Assembly (NCBI GenBank): GCA_937892115.1
Contig: CALAUI010000001.1
Coordinates: forward strand, 74,985 to 138,984
Length of the DNA: 64,000 nucleotides
Direction of reading: 5' to 3'
Source: an uncultured Clostridia bacterium
Lineage (GTDB): Bacteria; Bacillota; Clostridia; Oscillospirales; Acutalibacteraceae
Under the pieces are notes generated by a model. It did no database searches and had not been told where the DNA came from. It worked only from the letters and a program-made list of their open reading frames with translations. Positions within the stretch are counted from its first letter, which is position 1, and every line of letters begins with the position of its first letter. Shown here piece after piece: positions 15,626 to 24,338 of the stretch. The translations under genes were made by a program, and so were the position numbers.

Positions 15626-16717
15626 ATGCTAACCAGAATACTAAGCTTTATACTCGCCGCTTTTTCGGTAATATTCCTTGATCCTCTTTCAAATTATGAT
15701 TATTCTGATAAATCAGATGATAAGGATTATGTTGGATTTAAGGATTGTTATGCCGATTACTTTGATATCGGTGCGGCAGTTGGCGGATGGCATTGTCTTC
15801 ATCCCGACGTTTCTCCTTTTTTACTTAAAAACTTTTCTTCGTTAACTGCTGAAAATGCTTTCAAACAGGCGGCACTCAATCCGTCTGAGGGTGTTTGGAA
15901 TTTTGCCGAAGCGGATACCATTGCAAATTTCTGCCGAGAAAACGGTCTTAAACTGCGCGGTCATTGCCTTGTCTGGGGCGGTCTCGGCAGTTGGATGACA
16001 AGAGACGGTGAAGGAAATCTTGTCAGCAGAGATGTTTTGCTGCAGAGAATGCAGGAGTATATTTCGACCGTAGTTAATCGATATAAGGATATCGTTCACG
16101 TATGGGACGTTGTTAACGAGCCGTTCGGATTTGATTTGAAAGGCGGAGCTTTCAAGTCCAATGATTTTTATGCAGTTCTTGGCGAAGAATACGTAACAAA
16201 GTCATTTGAGTTTGCTCATGAGGCAGACCCTGATGCTGTTCTTTGCCTTAATGAAACCAAGGTACTGAAAAATAAGAAAAAACAGGATTATCTTTTCGGA
16301 TATCTTGAAAAATGGCTTGAAGAGGGCATTCCCATTCACGCTGTCGGTATTCAAAGCCATTGGAATTTGTGGGAAATCAACGAGTCTCCCCGTATGCTTC
16401 AAAAGGTAATTGATAAGCTTTATTCATTGGACGTTGATATTCAGATTACCGAATGTGATATTACTATGAATGCAGTTGGCGGTGATGTACTTGAAGAATA
16501 TTCCGATAATACCGTTTTACTTCAGTCAAAAAAATACAGCAAAATGTTTGAAGTTCTTCGCAAAAACGCAGATAAGATTTCAAGTGTAACTTTTTGGGGC
16601 GTAAATGATAACCGTATTTATAAAACAGATGACGGTCAGACCTACTATGAGCATGCACTTCTGTTTGATGAAAACAGTATGCCGAAAAATGCTTTTTATG
16701 CGGTTTGTGATTTCTGA
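15626..16717 (+). CDS. GH10 endo-1,4-beta-xylanase
   Basis: 363 residues. A hydrophobic N-terminus (RILSFILAAFSVIFL) is followed by a single GH10 TIM barrel. Key motifs are GHCLVWGG, WDVVNEPFG with acid/base Glu165, ITECDI with nucleophile Glu276 and SVTFWGVND near the end. The family cleaves internal beta-1,4 bonds in xylan. The N-terminus may be a short signal peptide or an uncleaved anchor; no carbohydrate-binding module or dockerin is present. It lies 15 bases after glnA with a weak ribosome site (TGGTGAT), so it may be read from the glnA transcript. A long hairpin follows it. Confidence 0.9.
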   Translation: MLTRILSFILAAFSVIFLDPLSNYDYSDKSDDKDYVGFKDCYADYFDIGAAVGGWHCLHPDVSPFLLKNFSSLTAENAFKQAALNPSEGVWNFAEADTIANFCRENGLKLRGHCLVWGGLGSWMTRDGEGNLVSRDVLLQRMQEYISTVVNRYKDIVHVWDVVNEPFGFDLKGGAFKSNDFYAVLGEEYVTKSFEFAHEADPDAVLCLNETKVLKNKKKQDYLFGYLEKWLEEGIPIHAVGIQSHWNLWEINESPRMLQKVIDKLYSLDVDIQITECDITMNAVGGDVLEEYSDNTVLLQSKKYSKMFEVLRKNADKISSVTFWGVNDNRIYKTDDGQTYYEHALLFDENSMPKNAFYAVCDF

Positions 16718-16721
16718 AAAC

Positions 16722-16770
16722 AAATATATCCGTGCAGTTGTTTGGACTGCCCGGATATATTTATTTTATT
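16722..16770 (+). terminator. Long hairpin terminator between convergent genes
   Basis: Eleven pairs (16722-16732 with 16752-16762), one mismatch, then GCAGT / ACTGC, seven-base loop; followed by a T-rich run. The upper strand copy fits the xylanase transcript; the minus gene ends at 16766 beside it. Confidence 0.8.
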
Positions 16771-18097
16771 TATTTTTGTACAAATTATAAGATCTATCTG
16801 CACATTCGGAAATACTTACGGGATGAAAATCGGGTATCGATGAATATAATGTGTCGTTCAGTGGCTTACGGAGGTATACGGGTATGCAGTCATCACCGTG
16901 CATTGCACCTATTACCGAGCCCACTGTTGCCCCGTTACAATCCGTATCCCAACCGGCTCCGACGGCGATTGATACGGATTTAACATAGTCTCCGTCGCCC
17001 ATCAACAATGCCATAACGCATACAGCTGCGTTGTTATTTGTATGTACGGGACTGAGAGCACCGAATCTTTCCCATAGTAATTTATATCCGCCTGTTACGT
17101 TATAACATTTTTTTGATACATTTATCGCATACATAATGTCATCATATAAACGTGATTTTTTCGGGATAACCGACAGAGCAATATCAATACATTTTCTGAT
17201 ATTGTTTTCCGTAAATGCAGCAGCTATAAGAGCAGCAAAGAACATTGCTCCGTATACGCCGTTTTTAACATGAGAAAAGATTGCATCGTTATATGCAGAT
17301 TTGGCGGCAGATAACGGATCACCTGCGTTATAATAGCCGTAATGGTCTATTCTTATCTGTGCGCCTATCCATTCACGATACGGATTCATATATCCGTGAC
17401 AGTATTCTATTTTTTCTTTTAACGTTTTTTTCTGACACACAAGACTGTTTGCAAGGGCGGCTCTTTCGGCTGTAAAGCACATACCGGGAGTAAGATATCT
17501 TTGCCACATATCCGCTACGTCTTCAGCAGTAAAGTCATTGCCGTATTTTTCGTTGATCAGCATTGCAAGTACAAGGTAACGGATATCATCGTCACTTTCT
17601 GCAAATTTTATGTTTTCACGCTGACTGTTTTCTGCTGTCAGTTCAAATCCGTATTCTTCTGCAGCAGTGGAATATTTGCTTATATAATCAGTCGGAGGGA
17701 ATTTATCTCCGGCACCCTCCTGCCATAGTCTGATGCATTTCCATCCTTCATACTTACCGTTGCCGCTTCCGTAGGGATATCTTTCAATAGGTTTACCCAT
17801 AATGCATCCGACTATTCTGCCGAGCCATGCTCCGTAGAATTGCTGCTTCAATTTTGCTGTATCCGGTTTTTTATTATACGTACATCCTTCTGATTCCTGA
17901 AGTATATCATTTAATTCAACAGGCTCGGAATATGGATAATCTTTGCTGATTTCCAACGAAGCGAGTTCGTTGTATATTTCAAGAAGCTTATTATTATCAG
18001 CGTTTTCTATTGAATACTCGGGGACGATACATCCCTCCTGTTTCCTTTGATTTATTTCTTCTTTTACAAGTTCACAAAGAGAAAAAGAACCAATCAT
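16766..18097 (-). CDS. ADP-ribosylglycohydrolase (DraG) family protein
   Basis: 443 residues. An N-terminal extension of about 75 residues precedes the all-helical DraG fold: FYGAWLGRIVGCIMGKPIE at its start, ESDDDIRYLVLAMLI with the first acidic metal ligands, and GAGWDTDCNGATVGSVIGA at the end, where the family has its D-x-D/T ligands for the binuclear Mg/Mn centre. Members remove ADP-ribose from proteins or small molecules, or act on other N- or O-ribosides; the substrate here is unknown. Proteins of this extended type often sit among carbohydrate genes, as here. Start ATG 18097 has AAAGGTGAT upstream and a good promoter. Confidence 0.88.
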   Translation of the reverse strand: MIGSFSLCELVKEEINQRKQEGCIVPEYSIENADNNKLLEIYNELASLEISKDYPYSEPVELNDILQESEGCTYNKKPDTAKLKQQFYGAWLGRIVGCIMGKPIERYPYGSGNGKYEGWKCIRLWQEGAGDKFPPTDYISKYSTAAEEYGFELTAENSQRENIKFAESDDDIRYLVLAMLINEKYGNDFTAEDVADMWQRYLTPGMCFTAERAALANSLVCQKKTLKEKIEYCHGYMNPYREWIGAQIRIDHYGYYNAGDPLSAAKSAYNDAIFSHVKNGVYGAMFFAALIAAAFTENNIRKCIDIALSVIPKKSRLYDDIMYAINVSKKCYNVTGGYKLLWERFGALSPVHTNNNAAVCVMALLMGDGDYVKSVSIAVGAGWDTDCNGATVGSVIGAMHGDDCIPVYLRKPLNDTLYSSIPDFHPVSISECADRSYNLYKNK

Positions 18098-18144
18098 ATT
18101 ATCACCTTTATCCTTATTATTTTGAAATAAGTTTCTTTCGTTTT

Positions 18145-18172
18145 ATTATATCAACCCGTGAAAATATTTCAA
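18145..18172 (-). promoter_or_regulatory. Promoter of the ADP-ribosylglycohydrolase gene
   Basis: Minus strand: TTGAAA (18167-18172), 16-base spacer, consensus TATAAT (18145-18150). Confidence 0.75.
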
Positions 18173-18281
18173 CTGTCGGATACGGAACAAAATCAGACTG
18201 TTATCTGATAATATCTGTTTATTTATCGTTGTATATGTGTTATCATTACTGTAATTCAGGATTGACAAAAGAGGTATGCGT

Positions 18282-18725
18282 ATGAATAAAACAGAAATTG
18301 CACTGGATTATTTCGGTAAAAGATATCATTGTTCTCAAGCGGTTATTGCTGCTTATCATGAAGAACTCGGTTTAACCGAAAAGCAGGCACTAAAGCTCGG
18401 CTCCTGCTTCGGAAGCGGTATGAGAAAAGGGGAAGTCTGCGGTGCCTGCACGGGCGCGTTAATGGTATTGGGTCTTAAATACGGTTTCACAAATTCAGAA
18501 AATTCAGAGGAAAGAAATAAGGCAAATGAGGTAAACGATGATTTTCTTAATCGATTCCGGGAAGAAAACGGTTCGTATATCTGTAACGATTTGCTCGGCT
18601 TTGATATATCCACTACCGATGGACTTAAAGCTGTTCTTGATAAAGGATTATTCAGAACGTTTTGTCCCCGAAAAGTTGAATCGGCGATGAAAATATTAGA
18701 AGAAATTATTAAATTGCATAATTGA
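18282..18725 (+). CDS. C_GCAxxG_C_C family protein
   Basis: 147 residues. The Cys pattern is C-S-Q near residue 18, the central GSCFGSGMRKGEVCGACTGALMVLG that defines the C_GCAxxG_C_C family, and single Cys residues near 110 and 128. Conserved Cys residues of the family are thought to bind a metal, haem or iron-sulfur centre, and members occur in anaerobes; no reaction is established. ATG 18282 is preferred over ATG 18276 because AGAGG then has a seven-base spacing. It is followed by the esterase gene 68 bases on, possibly in one transcript. Confidence 0.85.
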   Translation: MNKTEIALDYFGKRYHCSQAVIAAYHEELGLTEKQALKLGSCFGSGMRKGEVCGACTGALMVLGLKYGFTNSENSEERNKANEVNDDFLNRFREENGSYICNDLLGFDISTTDGLKAVLDKGLFRTFCPRKVESAMKILEEIIKLHN

Positions 18726-18793
18726 ATTGTATTATTTAACGGTTTTCAATAAAGTGATTGCTTCATTATTTTGAATAAACGGAGATGTATATT

Positions 18794-19669
18794 ATGGCGA
18801 TTACATCATTTTTCAATATTCTTTCTGCAGGTTATATAAAGCATTATCCGGATAATCGTATATTTCTTGACCGATATTATACCGATAAGAATGATGAGAG
18901 GCAAAAATATGATCTTGTTTTCCCGAGAGGTGTCAAAGGCAGTCTCGGCCTTGTACTCTGTATTCACGGCGGCGGTTGGGTTGAAGGAAATAAAGATGCA
19001 TACACAAGCAGTCTGTTCAGATTAACCGAAGATAAAGGCGTTGGCGCAGCTTGTATAAACTACCGCTATGTTTCAGAAAATGTCAGTTTTGATGATGTCC
19101 TTGATGATATTTCATCCGCACTTGCCGCAATTAAGTCAAAAGCTACTGAATACGGCGTCAATTTTGATAAGGTACTTTTAACCGGTATTTCAGCCGGCGG
19201 ACATCTATCATTGCTTTATGCATATACCAGAAAGAAAATATCTCCGATTGAACCTGTATGTGTAGTTGAGCTTTGTGGACCTGCCGATCTGGAAAAACCG
19301 TATTTTTATTCTGTTAAAAACCGTGTAGGTGCTTCTGTCGGTGTTGAATATTTCCGAAAAATTATTAGTAACGGTATCGTTTTTGATATTGACCTTGAGT
19401 ATTTTGATAAAGCAAAAAATGCATTGAAGAAATACTCACCCATAAATTATGTTGACAATAATACGGTTCCGACTGTTTTGGGTCATGGCGAAATTGATGA
19501 TATTGTTCCATATCAGAATTCTCTTGATCTCAATGCTAAGCTGTGTGAGTATAATGTTAAGCATACTTTTATCTCATTTCCGAATTCAAATCATGAATGT
19601 GAAGATAAAAAGTCAATGTCGTCAATTATGAAGCTGTTTTTTGAATATATTGATGATTATCTAAAATGA
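18794..19669 (+). CDS. Alpha/beta hydrolase, BD-FAE / carboxylesterase-like
   Basis: 291 residues. The oxyanion motif is LCIHGGGWVEG, the nucleophile elbow is GISAGGH, the likely acid is the Asp in HGEIDDIVPY and the base is the His of NSNHECE. This order fits the esterase/lipase group containing HSL-like and bifunctional feruloyl/acetyl xylan esterases (BD-FAE). An obvious signal peptide is lacking, although the N-terminus is hydrophobic. With a xylanase 2 kb away, a role in removing acetyl or feruloyl groups from imported xylo-oligosaccharides is possible but unproven. ATG 18794 is chosen because GGAG lies nine bases before it. Confidence 0.8.
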   Translation: MAITSFFNILSAGYIKHYPDNRIFLDRYYTDKNDERQKYDLVFPRGVKGSLGLVLCIHGGGWVEGNKDAYTSSLFRLTEDKGVGAACINYRYVSENVSFDDVLDDISSALAAIKSKATEYGVNFDKVLLTGISAGGHLSLLYAYTRKKISPIEPVCVVELCGPADLEKPYFYSVKNRVGASVGVEYFRKIISNGIVFDIDLEYFDKAKNALKKYSPINYVDNNTVPTVLGHGEIDDIVPYQNSLDLNAKLCEYNVKHTFISFPNSNHECEDKKSMSSIMKLFFEYIDDYLK

Positions 19670-19756
19670 ATTGATTTGTTTAAGTATTGATTCATGTTAA
19701 GAGAACATACGACGGTATAGAGAATGTAATCGCAAGTCTTACTATAGTATTATACC

Positions 19757-19787
19757 CCGACCGGAAAAAACTCCGGTCGGATTTTTT
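19757..19787 (+). terminator. Strong terminator downstream of the esterase gene
   Basis: Perfect nine-pair stem CCGACCGGA / TCCGGTCGG, loop AAAAAC, then ATTTTTTA. It ends the transcript coming from 18.3-19.7 kb after an unexplained 87-base 3' region. Confidence 0.9.
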
Positions 19788-19867
19788 ATGTCTTATGATT
19801 GATAATAAACTTGCGCTTACATAAAAATAAAGAGCGCAGACTTTGTATCAAAATCAGCACTCTTATT

Positions 19868-19955
19868 TGGCGGAGAGTTAGGGATTCGAACCCTAGGTGC
19901 GGTTAAGCACACAGCATTTCGAGTGCTGCACCTTCGACCACTCGGACAACTCTCC
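19868..19955 (-). tRNA. tRNA-Ser (anticodon CGA), CCA encoded
   Basis: Read on the minus strand it starts GGAGAGT and ends ACTCTCC-G-CCA. It shows a D arm with GAGTGG, an anticodon stem GCAGCA / TGCTGT around CTCGAAA (anticodon CGA), a class II long variable arm (GTGCTTAACCGCAC) and the T-loop GGTTCGAATCC. The long variable arm and anticodon identify serine, reading UCG codons. The 3' CCA is present in the DNA (plus-strand TGG at 19868-19870). Confidence 0.95.
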
Positions 19956-19979
19956 GTATTTGTTTTTTGAACGGAATAG

Positions 19980-20008
19980 ATTTTAACATTACAGACGGGA
20001 TTTGTCAA
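19980..20008 (-). promoter_or_regulatory. Promoter of tRNA-Ser
   Basis: Minus strand: consensus TTGACA (20003-20008), 17-base spacer, TAAAAT (19980-19985), 25 bases before the mature tRNA. The -35 box sits in the loop of a 12-pair inverted repeat. Confidence 0.85.
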
Positions 20009-20023
20009 GACAATCCCGTCTGT
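19991..20023 (-). terminator. Inverted repeat after yqeG, overlapping the tRNA promoter
   Basis: Twelve-pair perfect stem ACAGACGGGATT / AATCCCGTCTGT with a nine-base loop, 13 bases past the yqeG stop. The following bases are A/T-rich without a clean T run, so termination is plausible but weaker than elsewhere. Confidence 0.6.
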
Positions 20024-20035
20024 ATTTCACATATA

Positions 20036-20563
20036 TTATTCTATGCCGTATCCTTGCTTTTCTTCAAACATTTTAATATATTTTTCTTCTCTTCTTGCTT
20101 TCCATTCGTAGTAATGAGGATACAGACTTTTTGCGGGCAGGGGATCTGTTCTTACTGATATAGCACCGCATTTGTTTGCTGCTTTTATATCCGAAAATAA
20201 CTGATCGCCAATCATTGCCATTTCAGAAATGTCAACGTTCATTCTTTTTGCCGCTTTTATCAGACTGTGAGGAAATGGCTTCATTGACAAATGAATATAC
20301 GGTAAACTGCCGAGATATTTTGAAATAGGTATTACTCTTATGAGTGTTCCGTTTGTGATAAGCGTAATTTTTATTCCGGCATCCTGTATCGTTTTTATCC
20401 ATTCCCTGATACCGTCAATATATCTGAATGTTCCGTCAGGGGCTATGGTATTGTCAATATCAAGTCCGATTGCTTTTGCTCCCATTTTTCTGATGTCTTC
20501 GGGAGTAATGTCAAGGACACATCTGAATCTGTATTTTGGTATGAGTAACGCTTCGTTTTTCAT
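20036..20563 (-). CDS. yqeG: YqeG-family HAD (IIIA) phosphatase
   Basis: 175 residues. HAD motif I is LDIDNT (catalytic Asp pair), motif II is LITNGT, and MIGDQLFSDIKAANK is motif IV with the acidic Mg2+ ligands; the lysine before it (SMKPFP) is motif III. This is the YqeG subgroup found across Firmicutes, related to PGP-type phosphatases such as phosphatidylglycerophosphatase; the physiological substrate is not settled. Its ATG overlaps the stop of the upstream PHP gene (TAATG), so it is translationally coupled to it. Confidence 0.9.
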   Translation of the reverse strand: MKNEALLIPKYRFRCVLDITPEDIRKMGAKAIGLDIDNTIAPDGTFRYIDGIREWIKTIQDAGIKITLITNGTLIRVIPISKYLGSLPYIHLSMKPFPHSLIKAAKRMNVDISEMAMIGDQLFSDIKAANKCGAISVRTDPLPAKSLYPHYYEWKARREEKYIKMFEEKQGYGIE

Positions 20564-22089
20564 TATTTGAATAATCTGCCGAGGATGTCTGACCAGTTAT
20601 GGAATATTGCGAGGAGGCAGTCAAGGATTCCGAAATCAAAATATGTAACGTCAACAACTCTTGCCGTTCCTTTATTCTTTTCTGCATTGATGAGGAATGC
20701 TTGGGTATAGACTACTCCGCCTTCACCGATTACCTCTGCTCTTACGTAATTTCCGATATCGTCCTTGTAATCGTTGAGATCAAAAGCTTCACCGTCTGCT
20801 TTTGTTGCAGCAAACTGTTTTCCGTCGGAAATCCAACGGATAATCAATGCATTATCAGAACTAACGGTAATGGTGTCGGCTTCATCGTCAACTTCTATTG
20901 AAGTAATCATTACTTCGGGTCCGTCGTACATGCCGTCTTCGTCAAGACAAGTCCATGTAATGCCGATATCATCGTCTGCGTCTCTTGTGCCGTTTTCAAT
21001 TTCGGCTACCCGTGTATCCATATCTTCAACAACGGTCTTGATTTCGTTGTAAAATTCTGTTTCTCCGTAAAGAGAAAGGAGAGCATCGTCGATAAGAGCG
21101 AGCTCCTGAGGATTACCTATGCAATGGCTTCCTGCGAAAAATTCACCGTTTGTCAGAGAGTCCCTCAAATTTTTGCTTGTACAATCGGGCATAAGAGCAT
21201 AAACGTACCCCGTGTCTATTTTATCAAGCTGATGAGCGTCGCTGCTGCAGAATCCGTATACGTTTTCACCATTTGCGGAGAATCTTGTAAGCAGTTCATC
21301 CCAGATGATTCTGTCAAATCTTGTCCTTGCGTCACCCTTTGAGTTCATATCAACGCCAAGACATGAATCATATTTATCAAGAAGATTTGCCCATTTGTTG
21401 AGAAGGTATCTGTATGTAAAGACATTTGTGTCATAAGCGTCGGATGAACGAAGCTCATATCTTGCCTTTGAGTATTCACCGGGATGATTGATAATACTTA
21501 TACCGCCTGCCTTATCAACTCCGCTGACGGCATCTTTGTAAGTGGTAAGAGAATTATTACTGTAATCAACAAACCAGCTGTTAACGTGAGCGTTTGCTGA
21601 AAGAGCATTATTTTCAATACCGTAGGGTACTCTCATTACCTTTTTGCCTGTGCTTACGGTAACAAAATCGTCGCCGTTAACGGTATCAAGGGTATATGAA
21701 GAGCCATCGCTGAAGTTTCCTGATTTACCGAGATATACAAGGTCGCCTTCTGATTTTCCGACAAGCGAAAGAGCTCCGTGAACGAGTTTGCTCGCATTGG
21801 GATATTCCCAGCTTTTATTTGCCGTACCGTGGTCAGTAGTTGCTACTATGTCAAAGTTACAAAGTATATGTCTCTCAACGGATTCAAACAGAGTGGGGTC
21901 ACCGTCGGAAGCGTTTGTGTGCGTGTGAAGCGCTGTTTTGTAGGGCTTAAAGGAGTCAAAATCTACATTTTCATAGGGGTTGGAGATAACAAATGCATCG
22001 GTGCTGTCAGATGCAAATGCAGGTGAAAAACATGCGATTATGAATAATAATGAAAGAGTAACCGAAAGTGATTTTTTAATTGATTTCAT
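20563..22089 (-). CDS. Secreted PHP-domain (CehA/McbA-like) metallohydrolase
   Basis: 508 residues. A signal peptide (LSVTLSLLFIIACFSPAFA) precedes a PHP domain: ALHTHTNASDG and ATTDHG supply the N-terminal His/Asp metal ligands, SIINHPGEY and GFCSSDAHQLD the later ones. PHP proteins are trinuclear metal-dependent phosphoesterases or amidohydrolases. An all-beta region (about 350-470) follows, and the protein ends in an amphipathic tail rich in Leu, Ile and Phe (GILDCLLAIFHNWSDILGRL). The substrate is unknown. Start ATG 22089 has AAAGGAGAG upstream and a consensus promoter. It is co-transcribed with yqeG. Confidence 0.85.
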   Translation of the reverse strand: MKSIKKSLSVTLSLLFIIACFSPAFASDSTDAFVISNPYENVDFDSFKPYKTALHTHTNASDGDPTLFESVERHILCNFDIVATTDHGTANKSWEYPNASKLVHGALSLVGKSEGDLVYLGKSGNFSDGSSYTLDTVNGDDFVTVSTGKKVMRVPYGIENNALSANAHVNSWFVDYSNNSLTTYKDAVSGVDKAGGISIINHPGEYSKARYELRSSDAYDTNVFTYRYLLNKWANLLDKYDSCLGVDMNSKGDARTRFDRIIWDELLTRFSANGENVYGFCSSDAHQLDKIDTGYVYALMPDCTSKNLRDSLTNGEFFAGSHCIGNPQELALIDDALLSLYGETEFYNEIKTVVEDMDTRVAEIENGTRDADDDIGITWTCLDEDGMYDGPEVMITSIEVDDEADTITVSSDNALIIRWISDGKQFAATKADGEAFDLNDYKDDIGNYVRAEVIGEGGVVYTQAFLINAEKNKGTARVVDVTYFDFGILDCLLAIFHNWSDILGRLFK

Positions 22090-22114
22090 ATTAACTCTCC
22101 TTTCTGATGAATAG

Positions 22115-22143
22115 ATTATAATCTAATGATTACGCTATTTCAA
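22115..22143 (-). promoter_or_regulatory. Promoter of the PHP-yqeG operon
   Basis: Minus strand: TTGAAA (22138-22143), 17-base spacer, TATAAT (22115-22120). Confidence 0.8.
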
Positions 22144-22161
22144 CATAATTTCTCAATTTCC

Positions 22162-22190
22162 TTGAATTTACTTATTTAATATGATAAAAT
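22162..22190 (+). promoter_or_regulatory. Promoter of the beta-propeller gene
   Basis: TTGAAT (22162-22167), 17-base spacer, TAAAAT (22185-22190), 34 bases before the ATG; divergent from the PHP promoter. Confidence 0.75.
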
Positions 22191-22224
22191 TCATACGAAC
22201 ATATATTTTGAAAGGAACGATTCC

Positions 22225-24324
22225 ATGAATATTTCCGGATCATATAAATCAGGTGAATTTATACAGCGAAAAAGGACATTTCTGACCGAATCAAACGGAC
22301 TTTGCTGTGATAAGGTCAATTGCCTTTTGCTTGAAGCAGGCGCTCTTTACGCAGGTACCGAAAACGGACTCAGCGTAATCAGAGGAGAGAAGATTACTTC
22401 CCCTTACAGAAAACTTCTGAATAAAAAAGTAAATTGCCTCAGTAAGTTATCCAACGGAAAGATTGCCGCCGGATGCGGCTCGGAGCTTTATTTTCTGTCA
22501 AAAACGAAGTCGGAACTTTTCAGAGAATTTGACGGAGAAATTCTTGATATCAAAGAGTATGACGAAAAACTCTGGATTCTTACGGAGCTGTCCATAAACT
22601 GTATTGAAATCAAGGGCAATTCAGAGCTTCTTCACCGTGAGGTTGAAGGCGGAAGCGGAAGATGCCTTGCTGTTTCGCGCGATAATATTTATGTTGGTAC
22701 CGATTCTAATATAAGTGTCGTTCACGGCAAACGTATGGAATGGAAAAATATTATGCCTGAATTCAGCAATATGCCTGATTCTGCGGTAAATTGTCTTGAT
22801 TTTGATGAATCGGGTTACCTTTGGATAGGAACTGACGTAGGTGCAGTTATATTTGATAATCTTGATGTATGGATTACACCGGATAAAGTTGATTCTCTCC
22901 CCAAAAATGCCGTTTATAAGATGGTATGCGATAAAAACGGCGGTAAATATTTTGCTTCGGATACAGGTGTAATATACCAGAAAAACGGTAAGCTCAAGTA
23001 TTTTACCGCACAGAGATGGGTTCCCGATAATAAGGTCAACGATATAGTTGTAAGCGCTGACGGTATGCAGATATTCGTAGCAACCGATAAGGGCATTTCT
23101 TCTATCAGGTCACTGCTGATGACTTTTGAGGATAAGTGTAAGTATTATGAGGATTCCATTGAGAAATATCATATCAGAAGGGGATATATTGCCGAGAGAT
23201 TTTTCAAAGGATATGATTTTGAAAACGGTGATATTATAATTTCGGATAATGACGGCCTCTGGACCGGATGCTATGTCGCAGCGGAGTCCTTCAGATATGC
23301 GGTTACCGGAGAAAAGGAAGCTCTTGAAAAAGCCCGCAGAGGCGTTCAGGCAATGCTTTTACTTACCAGAATTACCGGTATCCCGGGCTTTACGGCAAGG
23401 GCTGTAAGATATCCCGGTGAAAGAAATTACGGTGATAATAACCCCGAGTGGGGTATTGCTCCCGATGGCGTTACAGAGTGGAAGGGTGAAACCTCAAGTG
23501 ACGAGATGACCGGTCATTTCTTCGGACTTTCAATTTATTATGATCTTTGCGCCGATGATATTGAAAAGGAACAGATTAAAGATGCCCTCGTTGGCATTAT
23601 GACTCATATTCTTGACAATAATTATCGTCTTATTGACAGAGACGGGCTTCCCACCACCTGGGCATGTTGGGATCCCGAAATGCTCAATCATGCAGATAAA
23701 TGGTTTTTTGAAAAAGGAACAAATTCTCTTGAGTTCCTTGCATTCTTAAAGGTTTGCCATCATATTACAGACGATGAAAAGTATGATAAGCTATACAAAA
23801 AGTTTGTAAGTATTTATCATTATCCTCTTAATGTGATAAAGTATAAAATCCGTGACGCTCATTTATGTCACATTGATGATAATCTTTGCTTCCTTGCCGG
23901 GCTTACTCTCCTCAGACTTGAGGATAATGAGGCTCTTCGTTCACTTTATCTTTGCGGCATTGAAGATCATTATGAATATGAAAAGATTGAGAGGCAGCCC
24001 CTTTTCTGCATTATTCACGCAGCTTTGACGGGCAGAGATGCCGACCTTATTGAGGGCATTCAGTCTCTCAGAGAAATGCCTCTTGAATTTACCCATTATC
24101 CTATGGATAATTCAAAGAGAAAGGATATTGTTTTTGACGATGAACAGGCGGAGTGGCACGGTGACGTTCAGCTTAAAGTTCCTCTTGCCTACGACGAGAG
24201 AAATATTCACAGACCCGACAGCTCTCCCTTTGAATTTGATTGCGGAGAACAGCACGGCTCTCAGGAACCCACTATATTCCTCCTTCCTTATTGGATCGGC
24301 AGATATTACGGTCTCATTGATTGA
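22225..24324 (+). CDS. Beta-propeller plus alpha/alpha-toroid protein, predicted glycan-active
   Basis: 699 residues with two parts. Residues ~25-300 carry repeats of the two-component-regulator propeller type (VNCLLLEAGALYAGTENGLSV, VNCLDFDESGYLWIGTDVGAV, VNDIVVSADGMQIFVATDKG), which form a seven-bladed propeller. Residues ~330-690 are helical, with WTGCYVAAESFRYAVTG and EWKGETSSDEMTGHFFGLS, typical of an (alpha/alpha)6 toroid as in several glycosidase and polysaccharide lyase families. There is no signal peptide and no histidine kinase or DNA-binding domain. I do not recognise this exact fusion; a cytosolic glycan-processing enzyme with a sensory or binding propeller is an inference. The next gene overlaps its end region. 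Confidence 0.7.
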   Translation: MNISGSYKSGEFIQRKRTFLTESNGLCCDKVNCLLLEAGALYAGTENGLSVIRGEKITSPYRKLLNKKVNCLSKLSNGKIAAGCGSELYFLSKTKSELFREFDGEILDIKEYDEKLWILTELSINCIEIKGNSELLHREVEGGSGRCLAVSRDNIYVGTDSNISVVHGKRMEWKNIMPEFSNMPDSAVNCLDFDESGYLWIGTDVGAVIFDNLDVWITPDKVDSLPKNAVYKMVCDKNGGKYFASDTGVIYQKNGKLKYFTAQRWVPDNKVNDIVVSADGMQIFVATDKGISSIRSLLMTFEDKCKYYEDSIEKYHIRRGYIAERFFKGYDFENGDIIISDNDGLWTGCYVAAESFRYAVTGEKEALEKARRGVQAMLLLTRITGIPGFTARAVRYPGERNYGDNNPEWGIAPDGVTEWKGETSSDEMTGHFFGLSIYYDLCADDIEKEQIKDALVGIMTHILDNNYRLIDRDGLPTTWACWDPEMLNHADKWFFEKGTNSLEFLAFLKVCHHITDDEKYDKLYKKFVSIYHYPLNVIKYKIRDAHLCHIDDNLCFLAGLTLLRLEDNEALRSLYLCGIEDHYEYEKIERQPLFCIIHAALTGRDADLIEGIQSLREMPLEFTHYPMDNSKRKDIVFDDEQAEWHGDVQLKVPLAYDERNIHRPDSSPFEFDCGEQHGSQEPTIFLLPYWIGRYYGLID

Positions 24325-24338
24325 GAAAGGCAAATTTC

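Noticed and set aside
19817..20008. 63-codon minus-strand frame
   Set aside because: It runs through tRNA-Ser; the tRNA explains the sequence.
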